A stretch of DNA of 64,000 nt from Fomitopsis serialis (Eukaryota > Basidiomycota > Agaricomycetes > Polyporales > Fomitopsidaceae): the NCBI RefSeq assembly GCF_022376445.1, contig NW_025954962.1:1736001-1800000 (forward strand), written 5' to 3'. Positions within the stretch are counted from its first letter, which is position 1; the number at the start of each line of letters is the position of its first letter. Below, one piece after another: positions 20,858 through 34,500 of the stretch. The notes under the pieces are model-generated. The model ran no database searches, was not told where the DNA came from, and saw nothing but the letters and a program-made list of their open reading frames with translations. Both the position numbers and the translations under genes were made by a program.

Positions 20858-23800
20858 ATGCAGGCTCGCACTAGAGCCAATGCGCCCGCGCCGCCCCTGA
20901 TCGGCGAGCGCATCCTCAAGTCGTTCAACGACGACGACGACGGCACCCATGGCCGCAATCCCAGCGTCCTCACCACCTCCCTCTCTCCCCGCAGACCCAA
21001 TGGCCAGAGGAGCAACCTCAGTCTCCGCTCCGCCGCCAGCACCTTCAGCACTGGCAGGACGGAGCCGACCTCGCCGCGGCCAGGGTCAGGCCGCACGCCC
21101 CGCCCAATCCCAGCGCCTGACCCGATCATCACCATATCCGCCGCGTCCAACCCAAACAAGGAGTCCCTTGACAACAGCAACCACTTCACTCCCTCCGCCT
21201 CCCGCGCCCGCAGCCCCTCCGCCGCAGAGCCCGCCGCTCACGACGACGACGACGAAGAGGACGACTACGTGACCGTCGACCTCCCTGGCCCCGACTCCCA
21301 GTCCATCGCATCGCGTCCGGACAAGGCGTCGCGCATTCTCGGCATCAGGCACCGCAAAGAAATGGAACCCATTCCTGCGTCCAACCGCACCTCCCTCGCG
21401 TCCGCGCGGTCCGCTCGTACAGCACCTAACACCACTGTCTCGGCCCCTCCGCCGGCGGCGGGCCCCACTCTGCCGTTAGCATCGCTGTATGTCGTGTCTG
21501 GGCTACCGAAAAGTCCGCATACATGGACGCTTGCCGATCCGGACTCGGTGATGGGCCTCCATCACACAGACGGTGCCGTAGGCAGGTGGTGGCGACCTGA
21601 GGTGCTGGGCAGCACAGTGAGTCCTGGTGCAGGAGGTGGCGGCAAGCGTAAGAAGAAGGGTAAGCATGACGACGGCACACCCGTTTTCAGCAGCCAGGGA
21701 CACCTGAGCAAGCAGGATGTGGGCAAGATGCTCTCGAAGGCGTTGAAGGTGCCTCCTTCCATCTCTGCATCATGCCAACGGGCCAACTGACGATCTGCGT
21801 GTTGCCCCGCCCTTGTTTGATTTTGACAGCTCTCCTTCCCGCGCGAAGTCGAGATCATCGCATCGACTCTGCAACCTGCGTCGACTGTGCACACGTTCAC
21901 GTACACACTCCCCGCCCCCGCGACACCGCTCGCGCCCACGCCCTCGACGGACCTTCTCCGCGCGTCCGTGATGACCGCCAACTCGGACCCACGCGCCTCC
22001 ATCCTCTCATTTCCCTACGCCTATGGTGACGACCCTTTCCGTTCCGCACGCCCGTCCTCCGCGTTTCTGGGCCCCTCTGGGTTCTCCTCGCAGGGGCACG
22101 GTGGCAGCGCAGACCTCGGCCAGGGCGCAAAGCCGACGTCGAACCAGATCACCTACCATGGTGTTTGCCTCACCGTCTGGTCCCACGCCGACGCCGAGCG
22201 CACCGCGGCCATCCGCCGTACGCTCGAGGCGAGTCGGCCGCGGAAGGAGAGCGGGCAGAGCAGCCTTGCGCGTGTGAAGGGCCATAGGCACGGGAGCGAT
22301 GCGAGCAGCCATGTGGACCCCACTACGCAGGCGCGCCGCCGTGCGCGGATGAGTGCCCGTGGGCCGTGGGGCGCAGGCACGGACGCGGAAACCGACGTGG
22401 ATGTGGACACAGACGGGGAGGGCGAGGGGGTTAGTGAGAGCGAGTTTGAGGTCGCGAGTACGGTGGGCCATGGCCCTGGTGAGAGCACACTATTCTTGCC
22501 CGGTGATACGGTGTTTTGGTTGCCGTACGCGCTCAGTAAGTGTTAACGTTACTTTTCGACGCCAGTGGAGTGCTGAGTGTGCGATTGAACAGCTCTCGTC
22601 TCGCGGTTCCCCATCTATGATCTCATGCGCGACTACCTGACGCTGTCTTGGGCGCGCTTCTCCAAGGATGTGCAGTCACATACTCTGCAGATCAGCAAGA
22701 TCCTCTCGCATCCTGCGCCTCGTGCAGGCGAGCTCGTGCGTCTCGATGCCTCCGCGTCGGCGAGCAGTTCCAGCACAGAGACGAATCTAGAGGTAGTCGC
22801 GCGTTTCCCTGGCGGATTGGACTTTGGCCGAGGCTTGGTCGACGTCAACTTCACCATGTGGCCGCTATTCAAGTGTCTGAACATCGACAACATCCTTACC
22901 ATCTGTGAGGTGCGTAGCCTTATGTCGCCAACCTTGCACAGCGTGTATTAATTTTGACTGATCGACCGCCATACAGATCGCCCTCGCGCCCACGGGCAGG
23001 ATCCTCTTCTTCTCGCGGCACCCCGCAATCCTGGGCATTGCCGTGCACACGATCAAGTACCTCGTCGAGCTGCGCGGTTGGAGCGGTGTCGCACTCGCGA
23101 CGGTGCACTCGCGCGACGCGAAGATCTACGTCGACGACCCCGGCCCGTGGATTATCGGCCTCGCGACGGAGGCGCGCTACTGCGTGCGCCCACCGCCAGA
23201 GGTGTGCGTCGTGGATCTGGACATCAACTATCTCAACTGCCCCGCGCCGCCGTCCGGCACAGTCTCGACGAAACAGCAGCGTGATAGGTACCGCCAACGC
23301 TTGCTTGCTGCGTTCGAGCCTCATTACCACCCTGATCACTGCGTTCCGAGGTGCGTAGATGACATTACGTGAGAAGGGTATGTGCTGACGTGGTGTATGC
23401 AGTGAGTTCAAGGAGGCGTTCCCTGCAGGCCGGTTCAGGCCTGTCTGCAAGATCCAGGCGAAGAGGGGCGCAGCCTCGACCGCCGTGGCGGACATGGTCA
23501 AGCCTCCGGAATGGTGGCATTCCACCCGCATCATCCAGGCGTTTGACAGCGTCCTGGCAGACAAGGTGGTGTGCGATGCATCGCCGCCCTTCGCGCTATT
23601 TCTGACGATGTGCAATGGACTGCGCAGATGAAGAGACCATCATTACTGAAGCGGATCAGTTCCTTCGGCTCCGTGCGTCCCCCGCCGAGGCTCTCTCAAG
23701 CGGAGCAGCACATCCAGATGTCGATTCGCAAGCGAGCGACGGCCTTCGTCGATGCGCGCGACGAGCTGGAGACGAAGATCGGGCGACTGTCACGCCGCCT

Positions 23801-25292
23801 GAACTTCCTCATGACGGAGTCCGACCTCTGGAGAGAGAAGTTTGTCACGTTCGAGCAGTATGCTGAGAAGCTCAGCGTGGAGGCAAGCGAGCTCCGCTCG
23901 AAGATCAACAAGGAGCAGAGGGAGACGAAGCGGCTGTCTAGCGTCATCACGCTCACGGCGGTGGAGAAGTCGAAGCTTCAGAATCGTGCGTATATCGCTC
24001 TCATCGGCCTTGTTCCGGTTTCACTGACAGACTGTATAGAACTGAGAGATACGGAGGACGCTCATACCAAGGCCCTCACTGAGCTGCAGCAGATGCAACA
24101 GGCGATGGAGAAGATGGAGGAGGAGCGTGCGGAGATGATCGCCGAGGTCGAAGCGCAGATCGAGCGTGCCCTCGCGAACATGGCCGTGGACGTAGACGTG
24201 GACGACTCAGAGTACGGCGGCTCGCGTCCAAACAGCCGTATGTCCTCGCGGTCCGCCCCCAGCGGCTACCCTGCGTACTCGCGTTCCAGGGGCCTCCGCT
24301 CGTTTGGGACCGACTCTACGTTGGCGGAGTCTTTCGACGATGATGTTCTGGAGCCTGAGAGCCATCATCGGTTTGCCACTGAACCTCTGGCTGAGGTGGA
24401 AGAGGAAGAGGAGGAAGACCCCAAAAAGAAGCGGTTCTCCAAGATGGACCATCGGCAGGGACAGGACGGCATGTCCGCTGTCGACGAGGGCATCAGTCAG
24501 AAGAGTGATAAGATCGCTCAGAAGGTGCTTGAGATCCAGCGGAAGGTCAGTGTCTACTTGCACTGTAGCGACTGGAGCTCGTGCTTACATGAAACACTGC
24601 AGCTTGAATCTGCCCTGGCTGCAGATGTTCAGCGGCGTTCCCAGGAGAGCCACCATAGCGAGAGCGATATGTCCGAGTCAACAAGGTCTCGTCGTCGCCC
24701 GAGCAAAGCTGCCAGGTCGTACGGGCAGCAATCTCGAAGCTCGAGCAAGCGAAACTTCACTTCGCCCCCTCCTCGAGCTGCACTCCGTGCAGAACCCCAA
24801 CCGGTATCCAGGGAGAAGAAGCCTGAGGCGTCCGAACCGAAGATCTCCAGTGAACGTGACACCACTAAACAGACTCTCGAGCTTCCGACTCTGCGGACGA
24901 GCTCGTCTACGGTGTCGAATGCGACCGTGTCCACCACACCACGCAGCGCGATTACGCCGACCACGCCTTCGCTGTCGATCGGTGGCACAAGTGTTACCAC
25001 GGACGACGAAGACACCGATTTCCAGAGTGCGTACTCGAGTAGTCCGAGAGTCAGCTACGGCAGTCTCGATAACGCTGTCAAGACTGAACACGGCAGCGAC
25101 AGTGAACAAGGGACCCCAACTGCATCGGAGAAGTCTCCTTTCGATGCCCTGAAGAGTCCTTATTCCAAGAGCAGAGAACGTGGGTCGAGCACCAGTACTG
25201 TGGGCCAAGGCATCCGTAGCGATGGCGCGAGAAACAGTATAGACTCGGAGACTATCATCACCGCTCGCCCAACTGTTCTCAGCAGTTCTTGA
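20858..25292 (+). CDS. DENN-domain protein (putative Rab GDP/GTP exchange factor), about 1334 aa
   Basis: DENN proteins activate Rab GTPases in membrane traffic. Exons 20858-21748, 21830-22535, 22593-22909, 22977-23350, 23403-23565, 23628-23985, 24040-24545 and 24603-25292 total 4005 nt with consistent phases. The N-terminal 200 residues are Ser/Pro-rich with acidic runs. The uDENN part starts at LASLYVVSGLPKSPHTW and includes ITYHGVCLTVWSHAD. The cDENN part has VSRFPIYDLMRDYLTLSWARF, LFKCLNIDNILTICEIALAP and GRILFFSRHPAILG. The dDENN-like end reaches EWWHSTRIIQAFDSVLADK. A coiled coil of about 150 residues follows (KIGRLSRRLNFLM onward), and the tail is Ser/Thr-rich. Exons 5 and 6 could be two genes, but the splice phase (AAG to ATG) joins them cleanly. 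Converges with VPS13, 260 bp away. Confidence 0.88.
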
Positions 25293-25552
25293 GCTCCAGT
25301 GGTGCTCAACTCTATTTATACATTCACATTATAATTTGTCTTCATTTGCTCATTGCACTAGTCCCATACTGTCGCGTCACCTCTTCGGACTCATTTACCT
25401 CGATGCCTTCTTGCCTCATACCGGTCGCTATGTTTTCTCGGGACTCTTCACGGTTCGATACATTCATATACGTTACTCGTCATGCGTACATACATTCGCG
25501 AGATACTATCAATACAGTATATGATCTCTTCTACAACTGATGTGCGGTGCGT

Positions 25553-28500
25553 CTACGAGTCCATTCGCCTCCTGGCGTTGAACGCCTTCACTACTGTGGC
25601 AACTTGTCCGAAAAACCATGACTGCGAATTTTTGTCCGGGATAAAGACAAACTTGTCGTGATCCTTACCCGACTTATGAGCAAATCGAATGCCGGTGTCT
25701 TCAATTGTCACGCCTTGGACGAATGTGAAAGGCAATTCCCAATCCAACCGGAGTTTGTTCGACCAGAACGACAGTACTCTTGTCGTTGTCAACAACACGA
25801 CATTGTCGCTGCCAGGAAGATCTGTTTCAAAAGACAGGTGAGTGATAGTAACGTTGCACGCGATTGCGAGGCATACTCATGTGCGCTACATAGGGTTCCT
25901 GTCGATAGGCTCCGTTGTTCAGGTCCTTCAACCAATACTGGCCAAGGGCCTCTCGCTCGGAATACGGCTAGAGAGAGCAGTGATTAGATCACGATACTGA
26001 GTAAATGCTTGCTACTGACCACCAGGACCCCATCAGAAGGTACGAGACGCGGCTGTATTCGGACTGAGTACCGCAGTTTATCGAATATACAGCCTGACAC
26101 TGACCATTCTTACGCGATCTCGGGCTGGATTGTCGAAGACGGTCGTAGTATTCCGAATCCCTGTAGTGTGTCAGTCACTCCGCCAGCTTCAATAGTGGCA
26201 CTATAACTTACCTTCACTGACGTTCGAGACCAGGTCGAACACACCAATGACTGGCTTCGTAACAGCGCTGGACCCCGTAGTCAATACTTCGGCACCATAC
26301 TCATTAGTCAAGGGCCGTACCCGATGAGCCCTTTCCCCACGCCTTTGAAGAATCCTCCTGCTCCTTCCGATTCTGCGCCCTCCAACGGCTTCAGCTGGTG
26401 ACTGGTGTGAATAGCGGGCTGCTTCTTCCTGTCTCGTTCACTTACCAGAACACCCTCCATGCCACTAGCTACACTGCTCGCAAATGCTTCCGCCCCAGAA
26501 GTTACGCCATAGCTAATGGAGAGACTCAACAACTTTGTGCAGAACGGTGAGGGAACGACTCACATCGCATGACGAGGCCGATTTCGTCTCTGGTTCATTC
26601 GTCGACGTAGCTGATACTCGGGGTCGAACGTGGTGGCAGAAAGTCCTAAGGCGAGTTAGTAGCCTCCAATGACTGCAAGGCTAAGATTACCTTTGCCAAC
26701 GCTACTCGTGAACTTGGTCATACTATCCGAGAACCCAAAGACAGTCTTCTTCACAAAACTTGCAGCACCCTGCGCATCGGTTGACTTATTCAGCCGTCTA
26801 CACGGGCATCATCTCTTCTCACCTTGGCAATACCAACACCTAGTTCGGAGTTTCCGTGCATGACAGCACCATTGAAGGGCTCGTAGAAGATATCAGCCAC
26901 GCCAGAGCTGACATTGTTGAACAAGCCAACGGGGTTGCCGATGAAGTCGGCTGATCCGAGGATGCGATACAATTGGCGTAAGATTTCTTGTCGATAGTGG
27001 TGCATTATCCTCCCCTGCAGATCTGGCAGGGTCAGGCGCATATCCTTGATTGCCAATGCATTCATCTCCAACGGTGCGTCATTAATGTTACCAATAGCCA
27101 TTGTGATGGCATTGATGACCACGGCGAAAGGGTTTCGTATACTGAGACTACGAGGAGTTAATTATGATGGAATCATGCATCAATGTCAACTCACTTGTCC
27201 TCGGAGTTCAGACGTTCAGTGCGCATGAAGGATATAGCCAGTCGGATGGGCTGCAACTCCAACACTTCGAAATACAGGTCCTGACCTGACGTCGTAGAGA
27301 GATCGGGCTCCTTGATGTCCTCGGGGAATGGAATGAGGACACTAGGACATATATGAGAACAATTAGAATACCCGTCACATCGTCACTTACTCTTCTTGAC
27401 CCTGGTCCCAAGACGCGCCCTTGATCTGGGTAAGATCATACAACGCATATAGAAAGTCTTCATCGGCCTCTATGGTGAGGGCTTGTAGCAGAATGGAACA
27501 GTACTTGACGAAGAAGACACCATGCTCTGCAGGGTCCAAATGAGCCCTTGCTCCCAAAGCACTAACTCAACCTACGTTGGTCTTTCAGCCAGATCATCGA
27601 GCCCTGGATCGTTGGTAGCGACGCAACACCGACCGATTCTTTGGATATGGGCGTTGGTTGGAGGACAACGGGGAAGAGAGCGTCATGCAGCTGGTTGTCG
27701 ATCTGGAGACTGCCGCAAGACAGATTGACGGACTGAGAGACCGCGCTATCTGCGTACTCGAACTTGAGAGCGTTAGTCGAGACATAGACAACTTCCGTCA
27801 TCTTCCTGTTGATGAGTGAGACTCCAATACCCTCAAAATCCAGCGCCACAAGTAAAGATGGTTGCACTTCTTCTTGCACCGCCTCGAAGACATCTTGACT
27901 ACTGCTCATTGTGTCCTGTCTGGTGAGAGCCACCGAATTACTGCGCTTCGGGCGGTAGAGACTTTGCGCTGGATTGTAGTTGGTGACCCGTAGGACTTGC
28001 TTATGGCCATCAGCCCGAACATCGAGCGACACTGCGCGCACAGCTTGACGATCCTACGAAGAATCCCTATGAACGGTTTCGTGGGATATGACACACCCGC
28101 ACCCACTTTGAAGCGGAAAGGCACAAGGTCGCCAATTCCATGATGTCGACAGCACGGCGATGATCATTGACGGCAAGAATGATTTTCTTGTCCCTTGCGG
28201 CAGGGAAATCCCATGCATAGTCAACGCTTGATTTTCGCGGCACCGTGTAAGTTGGATAGGTCTTCGTGGCGGGCTCCTGTCCGGTCCGTGTCTGATCCTG
28301 TGCACATGTCAGCAGGAGGGAGTAGTCAGAAACCTGGGCACGCACCGTCTGAGAGAACGTGAAGTCGAAATCACTGTCATTCTCGATCGTGAAAGGCCAG
28401 CCCTCGGATGCGTCGGTGATGAAGATGAAGATACTGGACCCATTCATTCGCACATCCGTGCGCATCAGGGTTGATACTCCCCCAGGCTTCTGCAAACGGA

Positions 28501-31500
28501 AATGCATGGAGCCGATGTCCTCCATATTGATTGGGGCGGACCTGGAGCATCGATTAGCAGACCACGAAGATGATGAAGTCCATAGAAGTACCATTGCGCA
28601 TTCAGACCAGGGTATGCCACGGTGAGAGCTTCTCATCGGTAGAACGAATGAAATGCAGAGGACAGCGCTCTCCGGAATTCAGCTCGTACTTTCCTCTAGG
28701 CGCGACGCCGTGTTCGCGGAAAGCGATCGCCTCTGGACTGTTATTTTTGATGATGAACCGTGGACTTAGGACAATGACCTTCGTTAGCTTGTACTTGCCG
28801 ACACCTTCTGACCACGAAAGGCCGACTTGGATCTCTTCCGACTTCCGACTTTGAGACGGGATGACAAGCCTCGTGTCTGCCGCAGGCGCTTCGAGAGCTA
28901 CCACCTAAGGTAGACTTCAGTCATGGATTGGAAATAATACTGCTCCTACTCACTTGAGACCACGTTGAATCACCGACCTTGAAGGCGAAATCTTTCCCTT
29001 GATCGCTTGGATGTGACAACACTGCCATACGTGGTCAGTACGTTCGTGTATGCGTGAATGCAATAGCATCTCACTGAATGGTACGGGTTTCGACAACACA
29101 TCTGCATTGAGAAGATTTATGAGGTTGCCTCGAGTGAGTCCAGCGATGTGAACGTACCGGCTCTAGTTTCGCCTGCCATATCTTGTGCACTGGATATACG
29201 ACTTGATCTTCCAGGTCTCACAGCAAAAGGCAACGAAGTCTTGTTGACTAGGAGGTATGGACAGTAGATCTGCACCTTGAAGGAGCCTCCCCCATCTGGA
29301 TGACGCCTTCGTGACAATGAATTCAGCGTCAGCGCTGCAGAAGATGACGCGACTTACACGTAGTTCAATCTCAAGTCAAGCTTGCGATCCATCGAGTCTC
29401 TGAGTACGAGACGGTTTTCCACGTCGAAGTCAGAGTTCCCATCTGTATTGATGATGGCAAACTCGCTTTGCTTGAAGGCTGCCACGACACGCTGTTCTGT
29501 CAGTTGTCCAGTGCTGCAGATGACTTGACCTTACGTGTATCTTGGATGTGAACATTGAGAAGAATCAAGTGCCCTAGCTCAACCGAGTGCACAGGCATCA
29601 CGCCTCCTTTGCGTAAGTAGCTTCGCCAGTTCTGATCAGTGTCCTTGTCATAGATGCGGTAGTCGAGGTTGTACGGCAGCAGATTTTCCAACTCGATGGG
29701 GCCCGCAGCTTGACTGTGATCCGTGGTATCTTTCTATGGTCGCTGTTAGTCCGGACGAATGTGTTGTCGCCGTCTGCGTACCGAGGGCTCATTTCGGTCG
29801 CGTCGGTTTCTACCCAGGTTTGGAAGCGGAATGCAGCTTCAGTCGGTTCACTGTGAGGACATTTCAGATTCAGTTTGCGTTTGGAAACCAGGTCTTCCCA
29901 TCGGGTAGCAGGGGACCATTTGTAACCAAAACCCTCTAGTAGGAAAGTTCAGCTTTAAAAACGGCCGTTTATCCAATGCAAACTTACGGTCCGGCTGGAC
30001 ACGGATCCTGCCTTTGTTGACAGCCTCGATGGGGACGGCGAAGTCTTGACCAGGTGCTGCAACAACATGATCATTACATAGCAGAGTTCGAGTTCGAGGC
30101 AAGACAATATACCAATCTTCTCGACCGGGTGCATGGGTTGGCCGGATTCATCCACCAGTGTCAACTCCAAGGGATACAGCGTATCGTTGGCGACGTTGTA
30201 CACCGATCTCAATGTGACTACCTTTGCATTCTCTTGCACACGGACTTCAGCTAGCAAGCGATAGGCAAACTTGTCGGTCCTCGGCCTCAAGGAGAAAGTA
30301 TATTCGCCCTCTCTGTCAACGGGAATGCTGCGAAGTTGTTCCCAGGGCTTGCCCACGAATTGCAGACCGATACTGTTATTCCCGCTGGAAGTGACGTGCT
30401 GAAAGATTGTTACCTATGGGTAAGATAATCTCCCAAGCAGTGCTTGCGCTACATACCTCGCGTATAGTCTTCCAGTCGTCAAATCGCCAATCAATTATCT
30501 TGCCATTCGCAATCTGTTTGACGTAGTGTCTTTGAGTTGACTGCTGCCGTCCAAGTCAGACCAGACGAAGATGGAGGACCCTGTGCGGTTGTGTATTCGA
30601 TAAGGAGCGTAGCTGCCTCGAGCCTTGCGAAGCACGTTGTCGCCTTCTTGCCCGAGCAATCTGATCGTCGCAAGAGCTAGCTCGATGAACATCGTCGTGA
30701 TGTTTACATCCAAGCGTTCACGGGCGGAGACGTTGAGGGTCAATGCACCCGACGTATTGTTCCTAGCAACCTGCGAGGTGTGAGTACGCTGACGATTGCA
30801 CGCGACGGAAACTTTACCGAAGTCGAGAACGTCCAAGGATCAATGACTGTCAGTGACTTCAATTAATGGGTAAGTGAGTTTGAAAACAGAGAAGACTAAC
30901 GCGGCTCCCAGTGCGAATTCGTCATATTCCAGTAGCTCACGTGTAGAGCAAGAGTAGACGTAGCTCGCAGCTGAACAGTCAGAGTTGAGGAGAGTTTAGC
31001 CAGCATATATGCATTTGACGTACCTCTCCTGACCAATCTTTCGCACCCAATATGAAAGGTTTGACCTTGACATGGAGTAAAGGCTGCTCGTGGAGGTCTC
31101 CGATCAAGACCAGGCGAAGGCCGTCGAACGAACCTCGGAACTGCGTTGCCAAGTATTGATTAACATGCAGATGAGCTGATCAATGCACCTGCCTGTTCCT
31201 GGGAAACAACAACGCGAGCGTGTCCCACGGAGTCCCATTCTTCGCGTGTATGCTTGGACACACGGCGAGTTGATAATGCTGTAGGACGTTCGGTGGATCC
31301 GAAGTTGGATTGTGGGGTGGTGGACGTGTCTTTGGGCACCGACTGTATTGATTGGCCGTACAGATCCAAAGCTCTGTTGACAATGGTCGTGATCAGATTC
31401 AAGTCCCGGTATGACGCACGAAACACAATCGGTTTCACGGAAACATCCAAACTAGTAGAACGTTGCGACGAGCTAGACCGACTGTCCAGAGACAGTGTCA

Positions 31501-34500
31501 AGTCCACATCGTCCATGAACCGAACACTGTCAGAAGCGTCGGCACCCATGCGCATGAGCGACATTCCTAGATGATCAATCCTAAGAGCGAGGATACCCTG
31601 CGTCATCTGTAAGTACGACAGCACGAATGCAGACGGTACACCATACCTGTTGCGATAATTGCACCTGCTTGACCGTCAAGCGAATGGCTTGCGTCTCTGA
31701 GTCAGAGTCATTCTGCAGAACGCTCACAGAAGCGGCATGGAGATCTAGTCTGAAGTCTAGCTGCGACGGCGCGGAGGCCGCCTCGTCTCCCCGGTCATCG
31801 CCGTCGTCGTCGACAGCAGTGACGCGGGACATAGCACTGGTGAAGAAGTCCAGTAATGCGATGATAGGATCAACAGCGAAGATTATCCTAGGAGAATCGA
31901 CCGTGAGTATCGCTAGAGCCGACCCATTGCCGCCTGACTTGGTATAGAGAACCATGACTTGATTGCGGTCGTGCTCTGCAGCGGGCATTATTTCGCGGAA
32001 CTTGGAGTTTCCAGGGCGAGTGTTGTTCATTGTCAAGGACTTGAATATGACCTGGGCTTCGATGGCACCATCGGAGAGGACTTTTGTCCTCAGACTGTTC
32101 TCATTCAGAGCAAATCTGGCGATCCCGTGCTCCTTGATGTTCGCCTCGGTAGTAGCTTCTTCGTCATAGAGATGCAGCTTCACAGCACCAATCGTGAGCA
32201 AGACATCAAGAGCAGTCCAGACTTTCGCGTCGTCAGGGTGCTGAACTACTCGAAGCTCGGGTTGGAGATCGACCGAAGGGGGAGACGGAGAAGCAAGCCG
32301 ATCTTGAGACTGTACAGAAACAGCAGATGATTGACTTGCCTCCGCCGAGCCTTCTGGTGCACCAGCCAGAACCCGCGGGATGGACTGCGCCAAGTCAATC
32401 AGGAGCTTGCATTGTAGTTGGGTCAAGTGAAGGCGGACGTCCGAAATCTTGATGGCGACCTGTAGAACGTGTGAGCGCTCATGCCAGCTTTTCATGTATA
32501 GGAAATCTACTTGAGTATCTGGGTGATTGAGGTCTGCTGCACGATCGATGCCGTCGCTCTGGACGATATTTGCGGTCATGTCAATGTCATCAACGATCTT
32601 GAGGATTGACGACTGGTGCCTCTCATTGTAGGTCTTCGATGCCAACTGCACGCCGCGCAGACTAGCGGTGATGCGACTCGCGGACCCCTCATAGTTGTTG
32701 CGAGCATTGAGTTCTCCAAGTCGGAGAGTGAGCATGTCCAGGGAACGCTCAGGATTGAAAGGGAAAACTACGATGGGACTTTTGATGGTCACATCGAACT
32801 GCATCCTTTCAATCTCCGAAGCTCGCTGAACAGCTACTTCTGCCGCAGCGTCATACAACCCCTTGAGCTTCGCCAACTTGGTGATGAACAGATAGATATC
32901 ATGAAGAGGTTGCTCCAGGTAATGCAGCTTCAGTGATCCTGTGTTGAGATAGAACGCTGATTTGATGCCAGTGTAGGTGTCCTGGTCATTCGGATCGAAC
33001 GTCTGGTACTGGAAGTTGGCGAAGTTGTCCCCTTCGATGGAGAGTATTTGCTTGAACGCCGGAGAGAATGTCGTCAACTCAGAATCGTCATGTAGGTCGA
33101 GACTGCCGAGTCTACCGCCGATATGCATAGTATTCGCACGCAACGAGATAGACACATCAGCGGTGGAGAGAGACAGCGTTGCAAGTTTGACGTCATTGTT
33201 GATTAGATACACTTTCAGTCGCTTTAGTCTGGTGGCTCAGGAAGTCTATACAGAAGTACTCACCCTGCACACTCGCCAGTTTTAATGAGACATTGATCTT
33301 ATCGGACGGACTACCCGTAGCTTGCTGATCGGCAACTCATCGTCATTTGGGGCGAGCCGACAGGGGAAGGTGCCGCATCAACGCGTTTCTCCGGGACAAA
33401 CGTCGTCATGATGAACTCGTAGAGCGATATGACGGCTCCGGCGCAGCGCGAAAGACGAATGTCGACGTTGTGATATCGACGGTTTGATCGATACCGCTGT
33501 ACAGAGGCACGTATTCCGGGGACTGGCGGTCTACCGGACATATTTGACCACCAGGAGATCGCCGTCTGTGCCTCCCCGTCGAGGAGATACACTCCAACGG
33601 CTTTTGCCACTCTGGAAGACGTTCATTGATATAGAGCTGGAGACGCGTCAGAGAAGCTTCCCTTGTCCCAACCATGAGACATACCTCAAGTGGACGTCCA
33701 CAGTCATGACATGTTTCGCCATGGAGAAGACCAATCCGAACTGGGAAAAGCTCACGTCTCCCATCGCTTTCTCGGCGCCATCCGCGCCAGACCTCGAAAG
33801 ACAAGCTCTGAGGACATCCACGGTGAAGTCGAATTCCACGACGTGTTGATGCAGTGCGGGATTCTGAGGGCTTAATGAGCAACGCGTGGTTGAGATATGC
33901 GCACAACAACTCACGGTAGGTACGCCAGCAGCGGCATCGAAGAATTCCTCGTCATGATCTTCATGTTCGTCCTTCGGCGATGGGCTTCGCTTGACCCATC
34001 TTCGACATCGTCCACGTTATACTCCGCTTCCTCAGATGCGCCGAAGAAGCCCGACGGAAGCTTAAGGTATTCGCCGCTGGATACAGTGGGGTGACTCGTA
34101 GTACTCTCATTGTCGTCGAAGTGTGGCACCGATACGTCAACCAGGCGCATGAGGGACTTGTACTTGGTGTCTGAGAGGTTGACCTGCAAGCTCGGCAGGT
34201 GTCCAGAGATCTTGAACCGTGCCAGATTATACGCGGTCGGCACAATGGAATTCTGCACTTGCAAATCGAGAGTGATGCGCTCCAGTAAGTGTAGTTGATC
34301 GCTGCGCTCAGATGACAGCGCATCCATACACGATTGCAGGTCATTGCCAAGTAGAAACTATGAAAACATGAGCGATCACATAATCGGTGACATTTAGCAT
34401 ACCTGTGCATCCTTCAGTCTCACGGACAGCTTGTCGTACATCATAGATTCCAGGCGCTGATAATCCTCGTCCGTGTAGTCAGCTTGCGCTTCGACTGGAT

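Noticed and set aside
20293..21189. 298-codon minus-strand frame upstream of and over the DENN gene start
   Set aside because: Overlaps the real DENN exon 1 antisense. Composition is low-complexity and there are no conserved motifs.
23566..23627. Possible split of the DENN gene into two genes at ATG 23628
   Set aside because: The donor and acceptor phases join the dDENN part directly to the coiled coil, and there is no room for a separate promoter in 62 bp.
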